From: Iris pallida | Lineage: Eukaryota > Streptophyta > Magnoliopsida > Asparagales > Iridaceae | DNA: 64,000 nt | Direction: 5' to 3' | NCBI GenBank assembly: GCA_029216955.1 | Contig: JANAVB010006999.1 | Coordinates: forward strand, 1,446,288-1,510,287 | In this document: positions 11,596 to 21,460 of the stretch, piece after piece | Numbering within the stretch: the stretch's first letter is position 1 | Layout of the letters: the number at the start of each line of letters is the position of its first letter | The notes under the pieces: model-generated | The model's input: the letters and a program-made list of their open reading frames with translations, nothing else | Database searches by the model: none | Told to the model about the DNA's origin: nothing | Program-made: the position numbers and the translations under genes

Positions 11596-14500
11596 TCCTA
11601 TCTTGGAATTGTAGGGGATTGAGGAATGACCCTACAATCAGAACAGTCCAGTCATTCCTCCGTGCATCTAGACCTAAAATTCTTTTTCTCTCAGAAACTA
11701 GATGTTCGTTAAATACTGCTTCTACTATAGCATCATCCCTGGGTTATATCAACTTTCATCCAGTTCCTTCTTATGGCCTTTCTGGTAGATTATTGTTATG
11801 TTGGGATTGTGATATCACTCTTAACATTGTCTCTACGACCAACAACTGCATTCATACCTGCCTCCAGCTTCCAGGGAACACTCAATGGTGGCATCTTTTC
11901 TGTATTTATGGCCCACCCTCTTTACAAGATCGTAGACACTTTTGGCAAGAACTTGAATCCACCATAGCATCAATTGCTTTGCCATGGATTTGTATAGGTG
12001 ACTGTAACAGCATTCTATCTGCAGAAGAAAAATTTGGAGGCAACAGGTTCAATTACAATCATCACAAAGCTTTTATTAATTGGTATAATCAAACTGGATC
12101 TATGGATGTTGGGTATCGAGGACCAGCCTATACCTGGAATAATCGTAGAAAAGCTCCTGATTATGTGGCAGAAAGACTGGACAGAGCTTTGTCAGATGCA
12201 AATTGGCGTATTCTTCATCCCAGAGCTGGTATACTTCACCTTCCTTGCCTCAACAGTGACCATAACCCAATCCTTCTTTTACTGAATATTGCATCCAGGA
12301 AACAAAGATTGCCACAGAGGTTTGAAGTAGCCTGGACCCTGGAACCTGATTTCACTCAGATTTTCTCTGAACTTTGGCATAACATTCCTTCTACTGATGT
12401 TCAGGCCAAACTCAAGAGTACTCTTCCTAAACTGAGACAATGGGGGAATATTAGTACCAAAAGAATAGATAAAGATATCCAGTTTGCTGAAAGTAATCTT
12501 TTACAAATCCAAAGCTCACATCCTACTGTTAATACCTATGAAGAGGAGAGGAAGGCCCAAATATCACTCAATAAACTTTATATGCAGAAGGAGCTGTACT
12601 GGAAACAGAGATCCCATATATCTTGGTTAAAGGAGGGAGACAAAAATACTCATTTCTTTCATCTAACAGCAACTATGAGGAAGCAAAGAAATTCAATTAA
12701 TACCATCATCACAGACAATGGAGAACATACCTCTGATCAGCGGGCAATAGCAGATATATTCACCAGTCATTTTAGCAATATATTTCAAGCAGTGGACACT
12801 ATACCTGTTCCAGATCACATACTTGCTGACCTCCCAAAGATCAGCAATTTCGACAATGAGATTCTAAGCTCTGTCCCTCAGGAAGAAGAGATCAGAAGTG
12901 TCATAAAGCAAATGCATCCATACAAATCTCCTGGTCCAGATGGGTATCCTACTTATTTCTTTCAAAAATGCTGGGATCAAGTTGGACATGAAGTTTCTCT
13001 CTACATCCAAAAATTCTTCATAACAGGTATCATGCCACAAAATCTCAATCACACCCACATAGCACTTATTCCCAAAATCAGTACTCCTACCAAACCAGTT
13101 GATTTTAGACCTATTGCTTTGTGTAATGTCCTTTATAAAATCATCTCAAAAATCCTTACCAATAGACTTCGTCTTCATCTGCATAAATTGATAAATCCTT
13201 GTCAAAACGCCTTTGTACCTGGCCGTTCTATTGGGGACAATATTGTTATGGCTCAAGAATTAATCCATTCCATCTCCAAATTCTCTACAAATAATAGTGC
13301 ATATGCCTTCAAAGTAGACATGTCCAAAGCCTATGATAGATTAGGCTGGGGCATTATCAGCCAAACACTCATTGGGTTTGGTATCTGTGGCAAGTCTCAT
13401 GATCTTGTTATGCAATGTGTCACCACCTCATCTTTATCCATTCTTATTAATGGTGAACCCTCCAAATCTTTCCTCCCTGCTCGGGGTATTAGACAAGGCT
13501 GCCCTTTGTCTCCCTACTTATTCATCCTTTGTATGGAAATATTGTCTGTTCTTATAAACAGTATGGTAAGGAATTCCCTATATGAGGGTATTACTTTAAA
13601 TAATTCTTCCACCACATATTCACACCTAGCCTTTGCAGACGATCTCTTCATATTCGGGAAATCCTCTCTTCATAACATATATCAAGTCAAAATCATCTTG
13701 AAAACCTTTGAAGCTTGGTCTGGCCAGAGCATAAACTTTGAAAAATCATCCATTTTTCTATCCAAGAAGACAGATCCTATCATGCGAGTATTATATACTC
13801 ATCTTTTGGGTGTCCAATCTATGCATAGTAAAGACAAATACCTCGGTCATCTATTGCTTCAATCCAAGAACAGAATCAGCACATTCTCCAATCTTCTTTC
13901 CTCTAGCTCCTCAAAACTGCAAGGATGGCAAAGAAAATGTTTATCACATGCGGGAAGAACTGTCCTCATAAAATCTTCTCTTGCCTCAATTCCCATCTAC
14001 TATCTATCATCCTATCTTATTCCCAAGAAAGTCACACAAACTCTGTCCAAACACCAGATGCATTTTTGATGGAACTCTGTTGACAAGAAAAGGATACATT
14101 TTACTGGTTGGAAACACTTCACAAAATCTAAATTCCATGGTGGGCTTGGCATTAGAGATCCCTACATCTCGAACTTGTCTCTTATCCTGAAACTTGCTTG
14201 GAGATTTATCACAGAACCTACTTCACTTTGGGCATCCCTACTCTCCAACAAATATCTTTAGTCTACTTCATTCTGGACAGCAGTTCCTTCGAATGGCTCT
14301 TCTTGCATTTGGTCGAGTTTGCTTTACAGTAGAGAGTTCTTACAAGACAATGTGATATGGTCTATTGGTGATGGTTCATGTATCAACATATGGTATGACC
14401 CTTGGGTCCCCTCTATACCTTCCCACCGAGTACAAGGATTTAATTTCAGCAAAAGATGGGCACTTAATGTCTGTGATTTGATAAACTCTGAAACACAGAC

Positions 14501-15686
14501 TTAGAAGAAGAACTTGATCCATTTGCTATTTCCACCTCTGGAAGCCCAAGCAATCTTGAAAATCCAGTTATCCAACAACTGTACTACTGACAAACTAATC
14601 TGGAAACATACTGCCAATGGTGTTTTCACTACAAAGTCTGCATATAGAACTATTCATGACAAGTTCTATGAGAACCGGGAGATTTCTGATGCAGACAATT
14701 TCAAAGAATGGAAGAAATTATGGTCACAAGCTCATATCAGTCCCAATGTGCTCCTCTTCACATGGAGAGCTCTTACTAATTCTCTACCTACAAATGCAAA
14801 CATCCATCATCGACTCAACCAGATTGATGAAACATGTACTCTGTGCAAGGTACATCCAGAGACTACTAACCATCTTTTATTACATTGTCCTGTGACAGGT
14901 ATTTCATGGCGACTCATTCCGGAGACTCACTCATTGATTCATAGTGACTCCACCATTTCTTCAGTCATCTCTACTGTACTGAAGGAAGGTGATTTGCAAA
15001 AGCTTTCAATATGTCTTTATCTACTATGGAGCATTTGGAAGGCCAGAAATAACTCAATTTTCAAGCAGCAACCCATCAATGCTAGAAGAATAACTGAAGA
15101 TGCACTCAATCTCAAAACCAAGTATGCTTCTTACAACAACAGCAACAACCAGAGCTCTAATACTTTACATGGATTGCAAACATCAAACATCTGGATTCCT
15201 CCAACACACAATGTCTTAAAGATCAATTTCGATGGAGCTTTTTTGGATGGAAGAATGGGAGCAGGAGCTGTCCTTCGTAATGCTAATGGAGACTTCATTC
15301 TAGCACATTCCAAATCTGAGGAAGGAGGATCACCAATTGAAGCTGAGTCGATGGGTCTTCGACTTGCCTTGGATATCTGCTTCAAAGAACAAGTGCAAAA
15401 TGTTATCATTGAAGGTGACTGCAAACCTCTAATTGATGCAATCAATATCAGTGACACAATACCTTTATGGTGAGCTCGACACACAATTGAAGATGCTAAG
15501 GCAATTCTGAAAACTGGAGACAATTATATGTTCTCTTACGCTAATAGGAGAGCTAACGAATGTGCTCATTCATTGGCCTCTCATGCTCTACTCTTTAATC
15601 CCTCTTCTTCTTCTATTGTTTATGAAGATATTCCTCTCTGTATTGAAGTAGCTTTCAGTATGGACAAAAACAATGTACCTGGTTAA
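11592..15686 (+). pseudogene. LINE ORF2: endonuclease / reverse transcriptase / RNase H with four in-frame stops
   Basis: One continuous frame of 1364 codons runs from ATG 11592 to TAA 15684-15686. Residues 1-225 are an APE-type endonuclease (WNCRGL near residue 5, GDCN near 137, SDHNPI near 223). Reverse transcriptase lies at ~440-720 (SPGPDG, GIRQGCPLSP, FADDLF near 680). A zinc-binding zf-RVT region (CTLC..H....C) is near 1080-1100, and RNase H at ~1210-1340 (INFDGA, EAESMGL, EGDCK). The role is target-primed reverse transcription. Four in-frame stops break it, at 14067 (TGA), 14259 (TAG), 14502 (TAG) and 15471 (TGA); no frameshift is needed. The start ATG overlaps the ORF1 stop as ATGA. 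Confidence 0.93.
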
Positions 15687-15732
15687 TTTTCTTAATGAAG
15701 GTTTTTTATTCAAAAAATAAATAAAAACAAAT

Positions 15733-16068
15733 TAGCTCTGACCAGCACAACCTAACCCCCGGCTGACTGTAGTGATTGAGACATTATTGACCAATAAAGA
15801 CGGGACAAAATCTTGAAAGGTAGTTTTGATTTCTTGATAGGAGAATTATTGAAATAAAGGATACAAATGTTTCTTTTTGGTGATTTTTGAATTATTTTGC
15901 AAACTGGAAAAAGCATCTAAATTTGAAGGAAAAATATTTGAACCCACGCCCTTCCGGACCAGAACCTTAATCTGGCACCTTAGACCAACTCGGCCATCTC
16001 AACTTTTGGTTGTTTTCTCTCTACGATTTATACATATTAAATTTACGATCATCTCACTTTGTAAAGAA
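15733..16068. repeat. tRNA-Leu unit, copy 1 (flanking sequence)
   Basis: From about 15800 the sequence repeats the flank seen left of the other tRNA-Leu copies (GATACAAATGTTTC, GGTGATTTTTG and GGAAAAAGCATC occur in each). It resumes directly after the LINE, showing that the LINE inserted next to or into this unit. Confidence 0.7.
15934..16003 (-). pseudogene. tRNA-Leu(AAG) pseudogene, 3' end eroded
   Basis: Matches the three intact tRNA-Leu copies from the 5' acceptor strand through the anticodon arm. The 3' acceptor strand and the outer T-stem strand are replaced by A-rich sequence, and there are changes in the D-arm side (GGCACC for GGCGCC) and in the variable arm. Acceptor pairing is lost, so it should not yield a tRNA. 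Confidence 0.85.
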
Positions 16069-16481
16069 TTAGAGCATCCATAGTGGAAGAGTTTTCAAGT
16101 GTTACATTTTGACTTTAATTAAATTTTGTATCACTTGAAGGCTGCAATAGACACATGTCCATACTTGAAATTTGTTACAAAACTAAGAGACACTCCAAAT
16201 TTGGAGTGTGTTCTAACTCCGCTACATTAATTTCTAGGTCCACCAAATTAACCATTCTTATCAAACAAGAAAAAAAATAAAGAGAAAAAAGAGGAAGAAA
16301 AAATCTTACCAAACAAGGAAGAAAAATAGAGAAAAAAAAGAAGGAATGATGTTAATTTGAAATATTCGTTTGGATTGTACCATTGTACCAATATCAATAA
16401 AACACTCTAAAAGTAATAATTGACACAACTTTTAATAATTTAAAGTATGTGTTTGGGGTGTATCCATTGTGGATGCTCTTA
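16069..16481. mobile_element. Harbinger/Tourist-like MITE with TTA duplication
   Basis: The 407 bp element 16072-16478 begins GAGCATCCATAGTGG and ends CCATTGTGGATGCTC as an inverted repeat. It is flanked by TTA at 16069-16071 and 16479-16481. The empty site is visible in the related unit near 51310 (GATTAACGAAGGCTTCC), which supports the boundaries. There is no coding sequence. Confidence 0.85.
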
Positions 16482-16732
16482 ACGAAGCCTTCCAATAACC
16501 AACTTGTCCAACATTTTTTTTAATTATATCCCATACACCTACACGCCTTTACGGTTGGACGCTTGAACCCTGTCGGACCCGTCTGGTATCCGTGTTGCTT
16601 TTTACATAAGCTACATGCGCTGAACACTTGTCCATCATATTTATCTTCTTCCTTTCCTCCTTTGTTCATGACATGATATTTTTGGTTTGGAGGGTATGAT
16701 AGCCCTTTCTAAAATCCGTATTATTTTATAAT

Positions 16733-17180
16733 CAAAGTGTTGGGTTGTATTTCGTTTCCAGTGGAGCTCTCAAAAAGGGGGTGACAATAGAGTAGGTAAT
16801 TTAGTACCACATCAGATGGGATGTGGGATCATGTGGTATAGATAATTGAGATTTGTTCAGGACTTACATAAGAATTCTCTTTTAAGGCATATGAGCCCAA
16901 TTCAATATTGCACATCATGGGCCAACTCCGGTTCGAGTCATACCGCGCCCAACGAGTTGTATCAAAGTCTATGGTTATGGGACTAGCTTGGGCAGTTCTA
17001 ATTGGTTCGAGACAAATGATGCTGAACGTTCATATATATAATCAGATTATACGGGATCTTCTCAAGATGGAGTAGGAGCATCAACTACAAGAATTGGCTT
17101 CAAAGGTGGGTTTGACGAGCCCAAGGTGGAGCAAGATGTTGTGGTTGTGTGGATGAACGTGTCGGTTTGGTTCTGTGGTC
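16733..17180 (+). mobile_element. TRIM-like LTR retrotransposon, 5' LTR and part of internal region
   Basis: The 5' LTR is 16738-16954 (217 bp, TGTTGGGTTG...CGCGCCCAAC). It is followed at once by a primer-site-like TTGTATCAAAGTC (compare initiator-Met TGGTATCAGAGC). Internal sequence runs to about 17180, where it joins tRNA-unit sequence abruptly. The left flank CAAAG (16733-16737) equals the right flank of the 3' LTR at 50472-50476, so both belong to one insertion later split by rearrangement. No coding capacity, as usual for TRIMs. Confidence 0.78.
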
Positions 17181-17604
17181 GGTTTATTTGGTTTATTCGA
17201 AATAGTCAAAATCGAATGAACCGAAACTCTAAAAATCTAAAACCGAGAGCAAATCGAAATTAGCCAAAATCAGAACCGAACCAAACCGAATGACAATTCC
17301 GTTTATTCATTCTATTCAGCTTGTTCGATTGGACTATTTCTATTGTATAATGGGTAGTGTCCAAAGTTAAAATCGTGGTTAAATGATATTAAAAATTAAC
17401 GAACCCACGACCAATCGGACGGATAAAGGTCGGATGAAATCTTGAAAGGTAGTTTGATTTCCTGATAGGAGTTTTATTGAAGTAATAAAGGATACAAATG
17501 TTTCCCTTTGGTGATTTTTGCACTATTTTGCAAATTGGAAAAAGCATCCAACTTTCAAGAAAAAAAATGGTGTCGAATAAAAAAAAAATTTTAATTTTTT
17601 TTCT
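17181..17604. repeat. tRNA-Leu unit, copy 2 (flanking sequence)
   Basis: Matches 50700-51157 closely, including the GAACCGAA-rich stretch, the block ending in GGAAAAAGCATCC, and the A/T runs that give T-runs downstream of the minus-strand tRNA. Confidence 0.75.
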
Positions 17605-17612
17605 TGTTGAGA

Positions 17613-17645
<33 letters not shown>

Positions 17646-17685
17646 ACCTTAATCTGGCGCCTTAGACCAACTCGGCCATCTCAAC
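17605..17685 (-). tRNA. tRNA-Leu(AAG)
   Basis: This 81-nt minus-strand sequence folds as a class II tRNA. The 5' acceptor GTTGAGA pairs with TCTCAAC, and the discriminator base is A. The anticodon stem CCAGA/TCTGG encloses loop TTAAGGT, giving anticodon AAG (A read as inosine), which decodes CUU/CUC. The A box (TGGCCGAGTTGG) and B box (GGGTTCAAATCCC) are intact. A CAACAA motif lies just upstream, as is common for plant tRNA genes, and T-runs lie ~20-30 bases downstream for Pol III termination. The sequence is identical to the copies at 19053 and 51158. No CCA is encoded, as expected in eukaryotes. Confidence 0.96.
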
Positions 17686-17802
17686 TTGTTGGTGAGTTTC
17701 TCTCTAATTTTTTATACATAATGTACATTTACGAGTACCTCCTCATCTCACTTTGTAAAAGATTAAGGCAGGCTTCCCGTAACCAACTTGTCCAACATAT
17801 AG

Positions 17803-18277
17803 AATAATGCTATTTGTACCTCCAAATTATACCTCCAAATTGTTCCTCCTTACGAGACAGTTGATGTGGCATGATGATGTGGCAGCTGACATGGCAAACT
17901 TTAAAACTAATATTAAAATTTAAAATTAATGTTAACATTAACATTAAAGTTAATATTAACGTTAACATTAACAATAATATTAATATTAACATTAACATTA
18001 ACACTAATATTATATCTAATAATAACATTAACATTAATATTATTGAATGTTAACATTAACATTAATTAAAATTAAAATTAATTAAAATTAATTAATATTA
18101 ATATTAACATTAAATTAACATGGACAAAATTTGGGTAATTAATTTTTTGGATTAAAATTTGACATGTCATCTGCCATGTCAGATGACACATAATCTTATG
18201 TAACATACCATGTCATCTGCCACATAAGGAGGAATGGTTTGGAGGAACAATTTGGAGGTACGAATAGCATTACTCTT
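17803..18277. mobile_element. MITE with ~30 bp inverted ends around a TTAACATTAA array
   Basis: The left end (AATGCTATTTGTACCTCC...TTGTTCCTCC) is the inverted complement of the right end (GGAGGAACAA...GGTACGAATAGCATTACT). The middle is a degenerate (ATTAAC)n array (about 17905-18130). The same element occupies 51353-51820, at the same place relative to the tRNA, so it was inserted before the unit was duplicated. The target duplication is unclear, so the superfamily is not assigned. Frames on either strand are products of the hexamer array. Confidence 0.72.
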
Positions 18278-19052
18278 TTTTTATTACAATCTATACACAG
18301 CTACACATCCTTACGGACGCTCAAATCCTGGTGGTCCTGCTTGGTGTCCGCGCTGCCTTCATGGCATAATATTTTTGGTTTGGAGGATGTGATAACCCTT
18401 TCTAAAATTCGTATTACTCTATAATCAAAAAATGTTTATTATGATTTAGATATTCGTATATAGATAATGTTTTGGTTTTTAATAATTGAATTCGGATCTG
18501 GATCGGACTATGAATCCACTTTTGTATTTCTTGTGATATAATATTATAATTTTACTATTTATTAATGTAAACTAAGTGTTTTCTTAATTTAAAACTAAAT
18601 TAATTTAGTCAATTATTATTTTACCCCTTCTTACCAACCCAACACCTAGGAGTGAGTGTTCTGTTTATTCGGTTTCGACCGAACCGAATTATTAGTCAAA
18701 ATCGAATGAACCGAAATTCTAAAAATCCAAAACCGTATAACAATTCCGTTTATTCATTTTATTCGGCTTGTTCGGTTGGAATATTTCTATTATATAATAG
18801 CTAGTGTCCAAAGTTAAAATTATAGTTAAATAATATTAAAAATTAACGAATCCACGCCCTTTTGGACCGATAAAGGTGGGATGAAACCTTGAAAGGTAGT
18901 TTTAATTTCTTGGTAGGAGAATTATTGAAGTAATAAGGGATACAAATGTTTCCATTTGGTGATTTTTGAATTATTTTGCAAATTGGAAAAAGCATCCAAC
19001 TTTCAAGAAAAAAAAAGGTCGCATTAAAAAAAAAACATATAAAAAATGTTTT
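18278..19052. repeat. tRNA-Leu unit, spacer between copies 2 and 3
   Basis: Parallel to 51821-52470 and in part to 50480-50960 (GATCGGACTATGAATCC, GAATGAACCGAAATTC). No coding sequence. The A-runs at 19025-19046 provide T-runs downstream of the tRNA at 19053. Confidence 0.7.
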
Positions 19053-19060
19053 TGTTGAGA

Positions 19061-19093
<33 letters not shown>

Positions 19094-19133
19094 ACCTTAA
19101 TCTGGCGCCTTAGACCAACTCGGCCATCTCAAC
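19053..19133 (-). tRNA. tRNA-Leu(AAG)
   Basis: Identical over all 81 nt to the copy at 17605-17685, including acceptor stem, AAG anticodon, A and B boxes and discriminator A. The immediate upstream region on the minus strand (GCAAGAAGTTGAGA) differs from that of the other copies; T-runs lie downstream. It is carried by a shorter diverged copy of the same genomic unit. Confidence 0.96.
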
Positions 19134-19541
19134 TTCTTGCTGGATTACCTCTCTATTTTATATAAATAATGGGAAATAGTACCTCCTCACTTTGTCAAAA
19201 ATTAACGAACCAACTTGTCCAACATTTTTTTTGATTACAACCCACAAGTCCTTACGGTTGGAAAGCTCAAAACCTGCCGGTTCTATCTGGCATCCGCTAC
19301 TTTCCACATGAATTACAAGCGCAATGTTATAACCCTTTCTAAAACCCATATTACTTTATAATCAAAGAGTGTTTTATTTTGACTTATATTTTCGTATCTT
19401 AGATAACCTTTTGGTCTTGAATAATTGGATTCTTGTATATGGATCGAACTATGAATCCACTTTTGTATTTCTTGTGACATGATATTCTAAGTAATTGTGT
19501 ACCTTCGGTTAAACTTTGAATTTTGTGACTTTAATCATGTT
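19134..19541. repeat. tRNA-Leu unit, right flank of copy 3
   Basis: Matches 54997-55395 closely (CCAACTTGTCCAACATT, AATCAAAGAGTGTTTTATT). It contains the empty target of the TRIM: 19361-19365 CAAAG is uninterrupted here. Confidence 0.7.
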
Positions 19542-19614
19542 TTTTTTAAAAAAACCCGCGCATACAAATAATTGGAGGACTAGAACCTTGCATGTCCTTC
19601 TGTGTGTCCGCTCT
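19542..19614 (-). mobile_element. tRNA-derived SINE, 5' part cut off by the CACTA end
   Basis: Same SINE insertion as at 55396-55497, preceded by the same duplication copy CTTTAATCATGTT (19529-19541). It carries the A-tail (as a T/A run) and the B-box region, but stops at GTCCGCTCTA, where CACTA-type sequence begins. The promoter A-box half and the second target duplication are missing. Confidence 0.75.
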
Positions 19615-19870
19615 ATATCTACAAAATAATGATAATTTAGCGACTAACCTGACGACTAACATGAATTAATCGCTAAGTTAGCGACTAACTAGCAACTGAA
19701 ATTCAAGTAATTGAAAATTTAGTTTAAGGAACGAAATAGTTAATCGCCAGGCCGTTGCTAGTTTGTTGATATTTTTCTAAAATTATTGAGCTACGGAACA
19801 TTTGCGTTGTTGCGTAGTCAGTAATATCTACATTTTACTAGCAACTAAAAGTTTAGTTGCTATGAAAACC
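19615..19870. repeat. CACTA left subterminal repeats
   Basis: Several copies in both orientations of a TTAGCGACTAAC-like motif (TTAGCGACTAAC, GACGACTAAC, TTAATCGCTAAG, TAGCAACTAAAAG). The same motif set is dense at 33770-34150. Confidence 0.7.
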
Positions 19871-21460
19871 TGGTCAGCTCTTTTTTCCCCCAAAACTCAA
19901 TAGCCATTTTCATTCTCCCCTCGAAAACCTAATATCCCCCCCCCCCCCCCAAAAAAAAAACTCGTAGCATTCTCCCTCCTCCTCACAGCTTCTCCCTCCC
20001 TCCTCACAACTCAACCGCCCACATCCTCTCCTCGCCCCGCCGCCCACATCCGACCCCTCCTCGCCGCTGCTTCCTCCTCCTCCCTCTCCTCGCCCCGTCG
20101 GCCACATCCGACCCCCTCCTCGTCGCTGCTTCCTCTCCTCCTCCCCTAGACTTCGCCGCTTCCTCCTCCTCCTTCCCCCGAAAGCCGCCGCCTCCTCTTC
20201 CCCCCAAAGCCGCTTCCTCCCGTCCAAAGTTGACGTCGACTCTGAAGCCGTTGCCATCTCCGTCTCCTCCTCGAAGCCGGTGTCATCTCCTACTCATCGA
20301 ATCCATCCGCCTCCTCCTTGTTGCTGGTATATATTTTTAAGTTGTTTTAGTTTGAACTTTTTTCAATGCATCCATTTTTCTTAAGTTATTTTGGCCTGGA
20401 ATCAATTTAGGGTTTGTTCTGTATTTTGTGTGATTCTTCTAAATTATTTTTTGGAAGAATTTTAGAGAGAGCATGCTTCAGAGGAAAATATTGTTTGTTA
20501 GCAGGTATCATGCATTAATAAATTTTAGATATTTTGAATCTTTGATAGTATAAAAATTGTCTTGTACATGCATATAGAGGGAATGCTACAATGCTTAATT
20601 AGATGTCGAAAGGCTGTGTAATTGTGGTGCTAAATCCAGTAAAAAAGAAGAAGAAAGTATTAGTCATCAGAAAAAAAATGCTCATTGGTTGAAGAAAAAT
20701 AACATAGTTAACACGAATTAGCAATATAAAGTGGTTAAACAAAACCTACGGAAGAAAAAAAAAACCCTACAAACTAGAACAAAATTCTATACTGGATACT
20801 CCATTTATCTAAACTAGCTCTGAGAGAACAAGATTGTGTACAAATAAAAGAATCAGATATTAACCAAGGTTGGAGAACTTTTAAAACAAATTTATTTCTA
20901 ATTAACTTTTAAAACCAATGAAATTGCAAAATTACCTCTAGCAACTTTTATGTATATTGGGAAATACAGTCTTGTATGGTTAATAAGTCAGTCTTTTATG
21001 TGTGAAAGTTGGTAGACTACTTGAACATCTAGGCGGTTACTTATCAAACCACGGGTAGAAGATGAGAAACTTATGAGTTGTATTTTGTTAGGGTTTGTGA
21101 TGTATATTTAGAAAAAAATTGCATTAAGACCATGTTGGAGTTGCCAAAAAAGCCTAGACTTATGGCTAGGATTGAGAGTATCTTTTCCTTCTTTTGTTAT
21201 GCCTAAAAAAATGTTAGAGAACACTTGATATGTGGTTTATGAGCATAACAAATAATTTTATGATCAAAACAAGTAACGTCAGACATAAGAAAATATGTAA
21301 GCACAACATGTAGCCAAAAGTATTTACTTAGCAATATGGAGGGTCTTTTTAAATATGATCTACAAATCATATTTGATATCTAATCCATATTTCTTTTTGA
21401 ATATATATATGGTGCATAATCATATTCACATGAGTAAAAGCAATGAGTCGATACTTATTT
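19871..21460. other. CACTA 5' region upstream of transposase
   Basis: Includes a C-rich/A-rich junction (19935-19962) and a pyrimidine-rich GC-rich stretch (19965-20330: repeated CCTCCTCCTC and CGCCGC). AT-rich sequence without recognisable coding follows. The long minus-strand Gly/Glu/Arg frames here only reflect the CCTCCT composition. It probably holds the promoter and leader of the transposase gene, but no element is identifiable. Confidence 0.5.

Larger units (their letters stand above)
9836..15732 (+). mobile_element. L1-type non-LTR retrotransposon (LINE) with 12 bp target duplication
   Basis: The duplication ATAAAAACAAAT lies at 9836-9847 and again at 15721-15732, so the inserted element is 9848-15720 (~5.9 kb). 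It has ORF1 (gag-like, CCHC knuckle) and ORF2 (endonuclease, reverse transcriptase, zinc-binding and RNase H regions) in the order usual for plant L1 elements. The 3' end is A-rich (CAAAAAATAA). Only ~39 bases precede the ORF1 start, shorter than typical plant L1 leaders, so the 5' UTR is probably truncated. Both frames are damaged, so the element is inactive. Confidence 0.93.

Noticed and set aside
17810..18053. Leu/Ile and Asn/Ile repeat frames
   Set aside because: They are translations of an (ATTAAC)n array; the same happens at 51315-51596 and 54192-54776.
19910..20257. Minus-strand Gly/Glu/Arg-rich frames
   Set aside because: They are produced by CCTCCT-type pyrimidine repeats, with overlapping frames on the same strand.
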